Shown here piece by piece: positions 1 through 11,453 of a stretch of DNA of 64,000 bases. The notes beneath the pieces are model-generated. The model did not search any database, was not told where the DNA came from, and saw only the letters and a program-made list of their open reading frames with translations. The translations under genes were made by a program, and so were the position numbers. This DNA comes from Stachybotrys elegans (lineage: Eukaryota > Ascomycota > Sordariomycetes > Hypocreales > Stachybotryaceae), in NCBI GenBank assembly GCA_020746835.1, contig JAGPNK010000020.1, positions 62,001 through 126,000 of the forward strand, read 5' to 3'. Position 1 is the stretch's first letter. Every line of letters begins with the position of its first letter.

Positions 1-473
1 ATTTCTCAAGACCAGCCTCTTTTCTCATTTCTTCTCGTCGAGCATCTGCCTCCTTGAGGGTCTGACGGCCGGCTTCGAGCTCGGCCTTCTTTCTCCTCTC
101 CTCTTCTTCCTTGATGACAGTCCAGACTGTATCACGTTAGCCAACACAAATATTTCCCCCTCAGCAACCAAAGGAACTGACTTGGCTTGTCCGACTTGGA
201 GTAGGCCTTCAGTCGTGTGACGAACTCGTCAAACTCTTGCTGCCTCTCCTCGCGGCCTTCAAGACTTCGCTTTCGCAGGTCGGGATTGTATCGAGCTCGC
301 AATTCCTCCTCGGTAGGCGTCAACCAGTAGGTAAATGCCGGGCCGCCCACACTGATCACTACGCCTCTATCGTTTCGGTCAGCTCGGAGTCCTGGCTTGC
401 GAACATGGGCCATCACTTACCCTACTATCACCTTGCTCCACAACCCCCAGTTGATTCCCGGCTTTGGTGGCAT
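1..473 (-). CDS. CBP4: CBP4, assembly factor for respiratory complex III (3' end outside window)
   Basis: Mitochondrial inner-membrane factor needed to assemble the cytochrome bc1 complex (cytochrome b maturation). Three exons fit: 421-473, 182-366 and 1-126, joined by GT-AG introns of 54 and 55 nt in correct phase. The product starts [14 protein letters not shown], followed by a hydrophobic stretch ([17 protein letters not shown]) and the family hallmark [19 protein letters not shown]. Exon 3 continues as [16 protein letters not shown] and then a charged, probably coiled-coil tail running off the window edge. The start is the first ATG in frame and gives the short N-terminus plus single membrane segment known for CBP4. 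The 3' end and stop are not visible. The family call rests on the TPTEEEL-YNP-KRSLE pattern and is strong. Confidence 0.85.
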
Positions 474-2335
474 ATTGATGGCGGCCTGCTTGCAACAGAT
501 TCGTTATGGGACTTCTTTGGACACTGCGCCGCGCTTTCGTAATTGTCGCGTCGGATCTGACGGTCTGGCGGTCTTTGCCGAGTTCTCAGAGAGGCCTCTT
601 CTCCACAGATCGCTATCCGTCATGGATCTGGCAAAATGTGATGGGCAGAACCAATGGGGAAAGCGGTCAATGGGAACGGACCCGCCGAAGAGCCACATGC
701 CACAGCCACCCCGACTTGACGAGGTATGAGCCACAGCCACAGCCACAATAGGGCTAGGTGATCGTCATTATGCTGTTACAAGGAGCCTACCAGCCTACCA
801 CCTAAGTTGAAACACGGCTGCCAAGATGCATTACACCATGGGCTGGCAAAGATGGGCCGGATTAGCGCATTGATGAGACCAGACCACGCTCGGGACTATG
901 TTCTACGATTTCATTTTTACTGGTTTGAAACCTCCCCACCATGGAAATGAGCTGATGGCAAGACAGCCAGTGAGAATAGGCAATCTTGGGGTCAAGGATG
1001 TATGTATTTGCCGTCATCGTGGCTATGTCGACCACTTGGAAGAGCTTCACATCCCACTGGTCTGCTTCCGGCGAATTATCGAGGCGCAACATGATGCTTG
1101 GAGCTCATGTTACTTGAGTGCCGATGCAACTATACTACTTGAATGTATAGCCATCCCTGCGCAACGCAACGGACTGTGCCACGGCATCGCGGCACGGCTA
1201 TGGCTGCGTTGCGCGCCTGTTGGCAAATACACCGGAGAAGGATCGAATGAAACAGAACAGGAGGGGCACCCAGTTCACAGCAAAAGCCATGGTTATCGTG
1301 AGTGCTTCGGGCGGCGACGATCAAGTTGAGCCTGAGTCCCAGTTGCACAGGCCACACTGAGTCTTGTACAAGCTGCACTTGTCACTCCAAGAAGCCGCGC
1401 CTTACCAGCCGTTACCACGTTACCAGCCGGGTGATCAACAGGCACCGTTGTCAGGGGCTCCATGGCATTCGCCGGAACCAGCCCTCTACCCAATGGCATG
1501 CCCTGGTGCTCAAACGGGTCAGCGGTCGCGCCCCCAATGGCCCATGCAACCGGCACGCGCAGGCGCACCACCACTAAAATAATGGATGGGATTAGGGGTC
1601 AGGGGACTTTGCGTGCATGTCGCAAGAACAGACCGCTTCAGACAGGCCAGCGGCCAGGACCAGAAGGTGGGGAACCACAGCAAGACAATGCGCCCAGACG
1701 GGCTGGACGACTTGAAAGCTCCGCATTGGCACTCCCCTCTCCCGCCACCGTCGGAATTTGGATTTCTGGTCGGTTTGTTGTCCACTGACAACCACACAAT
1801 CAACAATCAGCATTCCCCACACCCATCTAATCACAACCTACCTAACGACCTAGCTACCTGCAATATTGTTCTTATTTGACTTCTGTGCCACTCTCTCGTG
1901 CAGAGGTAATTACCGCTCCCTAACCTCTTGTCTCTTGTCGTCCCCAGGCTCACCCTCATTACAGCGTGCCGGAAGTCCTGCTACAGCGCTTATTCCAGCG
2001 ACCCCTCTGGTCGGCCAGATCTGCCCGCTTCCGACCAGCGATCAATCCCTCTTGCGTGTCCGCTTTCTCGCGCCTACTTGCGCCACCATTGGCTGTCAAC
2101 GGAGGCCTTTGCGACGATACGGTTACACTGTTACACGGAGGCAGCCACGAGCGCTTGTGCTATCCAGCCTTGCAACTATAATTATAACTCTGACGTCCAG
2201 CTTTGTAAACCAAATCCCCCCATCCGTCCGCGGCTTTGGCGATGGTGCTGTAGGATTTGGCCACAGCCTAACCACTACACCGCGCCATTCCAGCCGATTC
2301 ATTCCCGCTTCTAAAACAACCACCGAGCCGCCAAA
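474..2335. promoter_or_regulatory. Divergent intergenic region between CBP4 and SKT5/CHS4
   Basis: Shared upstream region of two divergent genes. I see no conserved protein in any frame; the long open frame on the + strand around 1866-2606 is a shadow of the SKT5 first exon and its leader. Roughly 1720-2330 is C/T-rich, like the transcribed leader of a filamentous-fungal gene, with possible leader introns that I could not fix. No RNA gene or repeat was recognised. Confidence 0.4.
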
Positions 2336-5267
2336 ATGGCATACGACGGAGGATATGGTGGAGGCTACGGAGGACAGCAGCGTCCTTATCCAGGGCCACA
2401 AGCACAACGTCCTCCACCTCGAGGCTATGACAATGGACCACCACCCCAGCAGTACGATAACTACCAAGACGGCTATGGATATGACGGCTACAATGACGGC
2501 TACAACGATGGTTACGGCCAAGGCTATGATGACCAATACCAAGACCCGGGCTACGGGCGAGGTGGCCCACCCCAAGATCAGTATGGGCGCGGAGGCGGTC
2601 CCATGAACTATCCTCCGGGGCCTCAGCGAGGGGATTATGGTCCACCTCGCGGAGGAGGGCCCATGGGTCCCGGTGCAGGCAGGGGACTACCAAGCCGTCC
2701 AGGCCCCGGAAGAGGCGCTGGCCGTCCTCCTCCTCAGACACACAACTCGGATCCGACGTGTAAGTTGTCCCGACATACGTTACCCGGAAAACGTATTCAC
2801 TCTGATATCAGATTCTCATCGAGGGCCTCCCAACCAGCCAACCAGCCCTCGGCAAGCTGGCTTCGGCTCCCAGCCGTTTCCTGGTCCGGACAGGCGCCCA
2901 CCTCCTAACCAAGACCAGGCTATGGCAGACCAAATGGCAGGCATGGATCTGAACGGCCCAGGATCAAGAGGACCGCTTGGGAGGTCAAGTCTGGACATGC
3001 AGCGTGGCCAGGGAGGCTATGGGCAGTCGCCAATGAATGGACGACCTCCACCTACTCGACAATACCCCCCGCAAGACTACCCGGATGCGCGACAAGGTCC
3101 TACTGCGGGCGGCTATGCGGACTATGGCAACAACTACGACCAAGCGCGTCAAGCGCCGCCAAATCATGAGTTTGGGCCTCTTGCCAGAAGCAGAACCATG
3201 CCTGTCAACGAGATGCCGATGCGAAATGACATGCCACCGCCACCTCCTATGCCTGGTGCCCCCGGCCGGGGAGTTCCCCAGAGGCCTTCTACTGCTACAG
3301 GCAACAGGCCTCCCCCTCAGAGAATGTATACTCAGGATCCTCAACAACATGGCGGGTATGATGCCGGCCAGGGCTACCGACAAGCTTCTCGAGCCTCAAT
3401 CGAGGATGTCTACGACTCTTATCAGGATAATCGCATGAGCAACCCCGAGTATGGTCACGCCCCGCCAAGCCGAACGAGTTTGCCGGATTTCGACTCAGGC
3501 CCCTTGCCGGGCGGTCGTGGCTCGTTTGATCAGACCAGGCGATTGGGTCCAGAGCAGCCCCAGCCCGGCCCGCGCCAGACCCCTATGCTTAATCATACCA
3601 AGTCGCAGCCAGATCTCAGACAACCGCAGGCAGCTGTCTTCGAAATGGCGTCCGACATACCCGCGGTGCCCCCTATGCCCTATATTCAGCCCTACCAACC
3701 CGGGGCAGAGCAAGGCTACGGTGGACCGGGAGGATTCGATCAGATTCCCAGAGGCCCAAGTGCGCCTCCAGGACCTATCCATGGGCAAAGGGCCGCACAG
3801 CCAGAGCACCCCGCCATCATGAGGCCGGGTCCCGCTGCGCCTCAGGCCAGGAGCGCCGATGCTCTTCCAGCCCACCCAACGCCTGTGCGTCCCGGCTTGA
3901 TGGCAGACTCGATGGTAAATCAGGGCAACAAGCCACCGCCGGTCCGTAACTATGGGGGCGTGCCTTATTCGGGGGCCCCACAGCAACAACAGCAGCAGCA
4001 GCAGCAACAGATGATGCCACAGCAACAAGGGCCTCCTCCGGGCGGGCCACCTCAACCGAAGAAGCAGGAACCTCCCGTCACACCGCAAGAGCTTGAGCAT
4101 CTAAGGATGGTCATCAAAAACAACCCCAATGATCAAGAGTCGGCGCTCAGGCTAGCAAAGCGACTTGTACAAGCCTCTGATGTCCTGGTGCCGAACCTTC
4201 CTGATCCCAAGGCCAGGCAGAGAGCTCGAGAGAGATACTTGGTTGATGCCCACAAGATTCTCAAGAAGCTTGCCAATGCGCAGAACCCAGAAGCCATGTT
4301 CTTCATGGCGGACAGCATTGGCAAGGGCCTCTTCAGCCATGAACCCGACAACAAGGAGGCGTTTACACTATATCAGTCGGCGGCGAAGCTTGGGCATGCG
4401 GCGGCGGCATACCGAACAGCTGTTTGCTGCGAAATCGGTCATGAAGAGGGCGGCGGCACACGCAAAGACCCTTTGAAGGCCATGCAGTGGTATAAGAGGG
4501 CTGCGACCCTGGGCGATCCTCCCGCCATGTATAAGATGGGTATGATCTTGCTCAAGGGACTGCTTGGTCAACCCAGAAACCCACGCGAGGCGATTGGCTG
4601 GTTGAAGCGTGCAGCGGAGCGGGCTGATGTTGAGAACCCTCACGCGCTACACGAGCTTGGCCTGTTGTATGAATCTGCGCAGCCAAACGATGTCATCATT
4701 CGTGATGAGAGGTATGCGCTGAGCCTATTTCAGCAAGCAGCCGAGCTGGGCTACAAGTTTTCGCAGTTCCGACTCGGTTCTGCTTTTGAATATGGAACCC
4801 TGGGGTGCCCAGTCGACCCGAGACAGTCCATCATGTGGTATTCTCGGGCCGCAGCTCTAGAGGAGCACCAGGCCGAACTGGCTCTCAGTGGCTGGTATCT
4901 AACAGGTAGTGAGGGTGTGCTAGGCCAGAGCGACACCGAGGCATACCTATGGGCACGCAAGGCGGCTGTGGCTGGTCTGGCCAAAGCCGAATACGCCATG
5001 GGCTACTTCACGGAGGTGGGCATCGGCACGGCAGCCAACCTCGAGGATGCCAAGAGGTGGTACTGGAGAGCAGCTGGTAAGTCTTGCGACAACGACGAAC
5101 GAGGGGACAATTCAACTAACATACATATAGCCCAAGACTTCCCCAAAGCCCGTGACAGGCTTGAAGACTTGAAGCGAGCAGGCCGAGGCGGTCCTGCTCG
5201 CCAGAGAGAGCGCATCTCACGCAGCCGCATGGACCGGCAGCAAGAGGGAGAGTGCAGTGTTATGTAA
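2336..5267 (+). CDS. SKT5: SKT5/CHS4-type activator of chitin synthase, Sel1 repeats with CaaX box
   Basis: Activator/anchor of class-IV chitin synthase (Chs3-type), acting at the plasma membrane in wall chitin deposition. Exons 2336-2759, 2812-5076 and 5131-5267 encode 941 aa. The first ~560 residues are low-complexity Gly/Pro/Tyr/Gln sequence, starting with GGYGGGYGG-like repeats and including a run of ten Gln near residue 532 (CAG/CAA tract at 3981-4010). Residues ~570-900 carry tandem Sel1-like repeats (for example AMQWYKRAATLGDPPAMYKM). The protein ends in CSVM, a CaaX prenylation signal, as known for yeast Chs4/Skt5. The second intron (54 nt) is a multiple of three and has no stop, so it could be missed; the GTAAGT donor and ATAG acceptor argue for splicing. 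Other Sel1 proteins are possible, but the CaaX box makes this assignment strong. Confidence 0.85.
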
Positions 5268-6051
5268 CCACTGATCGCTTTGGATCTCTTTCTTGGCCAT
5301 GAAGTATAGCAGGGGTGTAGGGTGCAAGGGGACGGCGAGGCAAAAGTACACTTGAAGATAATATTGCTTAGATCGGACCTGTAACAACATGTCTGGAAAC
5401 GGGTACGCTGGTGTGGGTTTTATAGGATGACGGCTTTGGGCATACTGGGATATCTGTGATTTATTCCATCGGGTTATGGGATAGCTATCTTATGGTGTGT
5501 TTGATAATCGAATAAAATAACCAAATTACCTATAAGCAGCGCTTGGCCAGCGGGTGGTTATTGGAGTCAAGTGAGGTAAAGTAGAGGGTAACACCATCGT
5601 TCGTCGATGTCATATATTGGCCTAAGAGAGGCAGGTACTTTGCAACCCGGTTTCTTTCTTGGTGTTGTGTGTTGAACTCCAGCAAGGCAAGTGGCACCAC
5701 GGGTGCCTACCTTAGGTAGGTACACAACCAGGACAATAGAGACCTACCTACCTATACTTCAGCGTCGTTTGCGCCGTAGGATGTGAGGAGGCACTGTCTC
5801 TTCATCTGACATCCTTTCATCCTACAAACAGCATCCCTTTGTATCGCCAGATTATCGATCCTCCTTCTAAATCTTCATCAAATTCACCTAGCAGATTTCT
5901 CAAGTCCGCCTAAACCTACCTACTTCCTAACTGCAAAGTCCGAAAGCATTATACTGACAGACGAACTATCCTCCTGCTCCTGTACGAAGATATATAGGCC
6001 AACATACGAATTGGCTCTTTAGGTTACATCTTTCGAGTTGGCCTTATCAAC
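5268..6051. other. Intergenic region: SKT5 3' end and transporter upstream region
   Basis: No coding signal. The first ~250 bases look like the SKT5 3' UTR (AT-rich, AATAAAATAA near 5511). Between about 5705 and 5756 there are clustered TACCTACC/GGTAGGTA blocks, including the near-palindrome CCTACCTTAGGTAGG. Similar blocks recur elsewhere in the window (around 47040 and 48195). The last 200 bases resemble a transcribed leader. Confidence 0.4.
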
Positions 6052-8135
6052 ATGTCTACTCCAGAACCCTCGTCATCCAACATGCCCACATCGTAGGACG
6101 ATAGCGAGAGACCTTCCAGCAACATACCCAGGTCCAGTTTGGGGGTTTTAAACGACAAGTACACAATCAGAGTGCCAGGTATGACCATGCAATTAGGGGT
6201 GGCTGGACTGCTTACTGACCTCGTTCTACTCGTTAGGCTCCATCAGACTTCTGCCCTCGCCCAAGAACAGACCCCCGAGCCGACAAAATATGACGCCTCG
6301 CATGTCACGCTCCTCTGTGACTGCGCACTTCCCCGGCGTCATCCTAGCAAAGAATAAAAAGACGACGAGTGATGGCACCATCATTCTTGAGCCTCAGCCG
6401 GATGATTCTAACAACGATCCGCTCAATTGGCCTGCCTGGCGACGAAACTTGGCCCTCGTGGCCCTCGGATTCTATTCCATGGTGGGGGGAGGGCTACCCC
6501 CGATCGTTGCCGCAGGTTTCACAGATATTTCTCAGGAATTCGAAGTAGGCATCGAGAGCGTGTCCCTTGTCGCGGGATTGTGCATGATGGGCTTGGGCAT
6601 TGGTGCAATGCTTGTCTCGCCCCTGGCCATTCTCTACGGCAAGCGTCCCGTTTATCTCGTCAGCGCCAGCATCCTCATTGCGACTTCGCTTTGGGCATCT
6701 TGGGCCCCGTCTCTTGGATCTCTTCTCGCTGCTCGAGTATTTCAAGGTATCTCTGCCAGTCCTATCGAATGCCTACCTTGCGGCACCGTGGCCGAGATGT
6801 TCTTCCTACATGAGCGCGCATATCGCATCGGCATTTATACACTGCTTCTTCTTAGCGGCCAGAACTTGTCTCCTATCATCAGTGCTGCCATCATACAGCG
6901 GTTTGGATGGAGATAGGTCTTCAGGTAAGTATTCCCTCGGAGCTTGTTCAACTATGCCCACGCTCACCTTTACAAGGACCATCGCTGCGATTGTTGGTCT
7001 GAACTTCATGTTACTTTTCTTCCTTGTGCCTGAGACATTCTGGGACAGAACAGCAACGAGAAGGTCGTCGATTGCTGCAAGCTTGGTGCGCCGACTCTCC
7101 TCATATCCAACTCGTTGGTGGCCGTACAAATCTAGCAACAACCGAGAGGATGCATCCAGTGAGGATGATGCCTCCACAAGCCGAGCTTCACAGCGCAGCG
7201 TGTTGAGAAAACCAGCAAAGACTGACCAGGACTACGATCTGGCCGAGGATTGCAGTGGTCATGTCGAGGTCGAGCTGTGGCCTGTACCTGGCAACGCGAT
7301 AACGTACCCGGCAGAAGTCAAGCGCTTGTCGACGATTGATTCCAGCGGTAGAAAGCCATCGGTGCAAGTGTCTAAGCGGTCCGTGGTTGGCTTTGCGCAA
7401 CGGCTAAAGCCTTACCACGGCCGTCTCAGTCAGGAGAGTTTCTTGCGGGTTATGCTCAGGCCATTTGTCCTCTTTGCGTACCCCAATGTGTTATGGGCAG
7501 CTGTCATTTACTCTTGCTCTGTTGGATGGTTGGTCGTCATCTCAGAGACACTCGCTATGATCTTCCGAAATCCCTCTACATACAACTTTACTGCGCTACA
7601 GACCGGCCTTGTGTACCTTTCGCCGTTTGTCGGCAGCCTCCTCGGTGCTGGTGTTGCCAGCAAGATCAGCGACCTGGTAGTCAAGTTCATGGCGCGGCGC
7701 AACGGCGGTATATACGAGCCTGAATTTCGACTGCTCATGGGATCGCCCATTCTTTTTACGACTTGTATGGGTCTTATGGGCTTCGGTTGGTCAGCCCAGC
7801 TCGGAAATCATTGGATAGTCCCGACCTGGTTCTTTGGGATGGTATCCTTTGGCTGTTCCTTGGGGATGACAACCTCGCTCACTTTCTGTGTGGACAGTTG
7901 CCGTGAATACGTCGGCGAGGCCATGGTGACGCTCAATATTTCCAAGAACATCTTTCATGGCTTCATATTCAGTCTCTTTGTTGCGGACTGGATGGCAGCT
8001 GAAGGCCCGAGGGAAATGTACGTGTGGCTTGGGGTTATACACTTGGTTATTCTACTGTCTACAATTCCCATGTACATCTACGGTAAACGATCACGAATGT
8101 GGATGGTCAGAAGAAACTTGATGGAAAGACTGTAG
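6052..8135 (+). pseudogene. MFS transporter (HOL1/DHA1-like) with two in-frame TAG codons
   Basis: Drug/cation-type major facilitator, expected in the plasma membrane with 12 helices and a long central hydrophilic loop. Exons 6052-6178, 6237-6924 and 6977-8135 join in phase and give an otherwise continuous MFS protein. It includes DPLNWPAWRRNLAL before helix 1, YGKRPVY after helix 2 and LVPETFWDR after helix 6. Two codons break it. TAG at 6094-6096 (codon 15) stands where a Gln would be a single C-to-T away. TAG at 6914-6916 follows IIQRFGWR, where related transporters have Trp (WVF). Starting at the ATG at 6290 avoids the first stop. A weak donor (gtttgg) at 6901 would skip the second in frame but delete conserved residues. 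Both changes fit C-to-T at CpA, the RIP signature. Most likely a recently inactivated gene; a sequencing error or rescued isoform is possible. Confidence 0.7.
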
Positions 8136-8678
8136 AATGTGCTACCAGCACTTACTCGCCTTTGAAACAAGCTTATCAAATAGAAATTCCTAGCACAAAT
8201 CACACCTTGCCCGAGTTGAGCTTATAAAAGCAGCTTGAGTGCGCAAAAGAATTGGTGTAGCGGGAGGGCGGACAGTATGCCAAACATGGACTTGGAACCA
8301 TCCCACAAGCGTCTACTTAGTACTTTATCCGCGGACTCGAGATAGCAGCGTATGCTCAATCAGACTTATCGTATCAAACAGACCTATGCCCAAAGTTGAA
8401 ACCCAAGTTTAGGTAACATCTATCACATGGCTGATCTTTGGGCACGATATGAAATATTGTGGTAAAAAGTTTGGTGTCGATCCATCTAGTCCCCCGCCCC
8501 CACTAAGATGGCAAATATCCCAAATTCTCAACTTCTTCATTGACAGACGGGTTGCGCACGCTCTCAAGACCCTGCAGCAGGACATCTTCCCCGGGCGCCA
8601 AAAAAAAAAAAAAAAACCGATAAAGCCAAATCCTTCTACATACCTGCTGCTCTTTGTCGTGGGCAATCTCGGCCAGCC
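8136..8678. other. Intergenic region between the MFS gene and ELP6
   Basis: Transporter 3' flank and ELP6 upstream region. It holds an A17 homopolymer at about 8600-8616. I see no gene, RNA or repeat family here. Confidence 0.4.
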
Positions 8679-9633
8679 ATGTCTTCCAGGATCCCACCCT
8701 TGCTACAGCCCTACTTGGCTCTGCCGCCCGAGGCGTCTCTAATACTGCTCACGAACGTGCTGGGAGCGACGTCCAACTGGCTTGTCCTGCGCTACCTCTG
8801 CTCGTACCTCAAGACTGCAGCGGGGAGGGAGTCGGGCATTGAAGATGGCACTCCGTCTGAGAGTGTTGGATTGGTGCTCCTGAGCTTCCTCCGGGATGGC
8901 ACGTTCTGGCGAGAAGGTGTAAGCAAATTGGTAAGAGACCTTCAATTTCCCGAATCTAACGTGGTTTCATTTTCTGAGAATCACGGTGCATGTAGGGCCT
9001 GGACCTGGATGCCCTGGGTAGAGCAGGGCGGTACGCCTTTGTCGATGGGTTGACGGGTCTATTCGCTGGTGATGCTAGCAGCTCTACCACAGGGAACTCG
9101 AAAGAAAGGGTGTTGAGGAGCAACAAGCTGGATGATATATCCAAGGAGCTTCAGGCTGCTCTCGGGAACGTCACCGCGAGCAAGAAGATTCTCATCATCG
9201 ATCAACTCGACGTCTTACTGGCGGCATCAGGAGACGATTTGACAAGCATCGCCGTGCAGAACCTCGTTCTATTACTTCGAGAGGTAAGACGGCTCGTTCC
9301 TCAAGCCTCCTCTCGATTCTCACCAGCTGCTAACACTGCTCTTAACCGCTCCAGCACGCACACGCCGTGGTGCTCACGCTGGCAGCAGACCAGCCGCTCG
9401 TGCAGGCGCAGGCGACGACGCTGGAGCGGCAGCACGCGGCGCTCCTCCTCGGCCTGGCGCACCAGGCGGACACGGTGCTGGCGCTGCGCAGGCTGGACAC
9501 TGGCTCGGCCCGCGATGTCAGCGGCGTGGTGAGGATAACGGCAGGCGGGGAGGCGGCCGAGGACGACGACAAGGAGTACTTGTACCATGTGGCGGCGGAT
9601 GGCAACGTCAAGGTCTTTGAGAGGGGGGCGTGA
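8679..9633 (+). CDS. ELP6: ELP6, Elongator complex subunit 6
   Basis: Member of the hexameric Elp4-Elp5-Elp6 RecA-like ring of Elongator, needed for wobble-uridine modification of tRNAs. Exons 8679-8930, 8996-9283 and 9355-9633, all phase-0 junctions, encode 272 aa. The N-terminus (SSRIPPLLQPYLALPPEAS, then LILLTNVLGATSNWLVLRYL) is the beta-strand/helix start seen in fungal Elp6. The middle has KILIIDQLDVLLAASGDD, a RecA-like strand followed by acidic residues, and no Walker A, which agrees with the degenerate RecA fold of this family. The C-terminal third is Ala/Leu-rich and ends with YHVAADGNVKVFE, a usual ending for Elp6. Length matches the family (about 260-290 aa). Confidence is good although the family is weakly conserved. 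Confidence 0.75.
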
Positions 9634-10252
9634 GGGACAGCCTAGGGCGCTTCGGGTTTCCCCAGCAGGAGCAAGAGAGGTGGCATGGCTTTGTGCTTGG
9701 GTGTTCTTGTAACGATGCTTGCTTGCTTGCTTGCTTGCTTTCTTTTCTTTCACTTCACAGTGCAGCCCATACCACATCAATGACCACACCATCACGTAAC
9801 GTCACGGCCGGGGAGAGCGGGCGCCGCGTCATGCAGAATCAAGATGCCATTTCAGACCTCGTGAACCGAATCCCTATGGAATCTCAAAAAGGCAAAAAGC
9901 AAAGGGTCCGTTTTGTTCCTTGCTCAAACACGTTCAATAACACCGTGTCCCATGCTCCAGCCCGCCGCCGCCGCCACCGCTGCCGTTGGTAAACATTTTT
10001 GCCCTGGGCGTTGCCAACACAAAAAAAAAAAAAAAGTTATCTTCTTTCTTTCTTTTTTTCTTTACCCATGACCCCTTCGTCCCGCACACAACACGTTTAC
10101 CCCGTCTAAAACATGAGGAGGGGGCGTTCGCCCGATGCCCGGTCGATCATGCATGTGCGTTGCTGGGAGGGAGGGCGCGCCCGGATCGAGTCCATCCTCC
10201 TCCCCCATCATGACGAAATGTTTCGTGGTTGGTCGTGGTTTGGGTTGGCAGC
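9634..10252. other. Convergent intergenic region between ELP6 and RPL37
   Basis: Two 3' ends face each other. The stretch holds a (GCTT)6 microsatellite at 9717-9740 and an A15 run near 10020 followed by T/C-rich sequence. No coding or RNA signal. Confidence 0.45.
9717..9740. repeat. (GCTT)6 microsatellite
   Basis: Six exact tandem GCTT units lie in the ELP6 3' flank. Confidence 0.9.

Positions 10253-11453
<1,201 letters not shown>

Noticed and set aside
1866..2606. 246-aa open frame upstream of and overlapping SKT5
   Set aside because: It overlaps the SKT5 first exon in another frame, has repetitive Thr/Met composition from the GGY repeats, and lacks motifs.
2123..2741. Minus-strand Val/Ile- and His-rich frames opposite SKT5
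   Set aside because: Antisense shadows of the GGY/DGY repeat codons.
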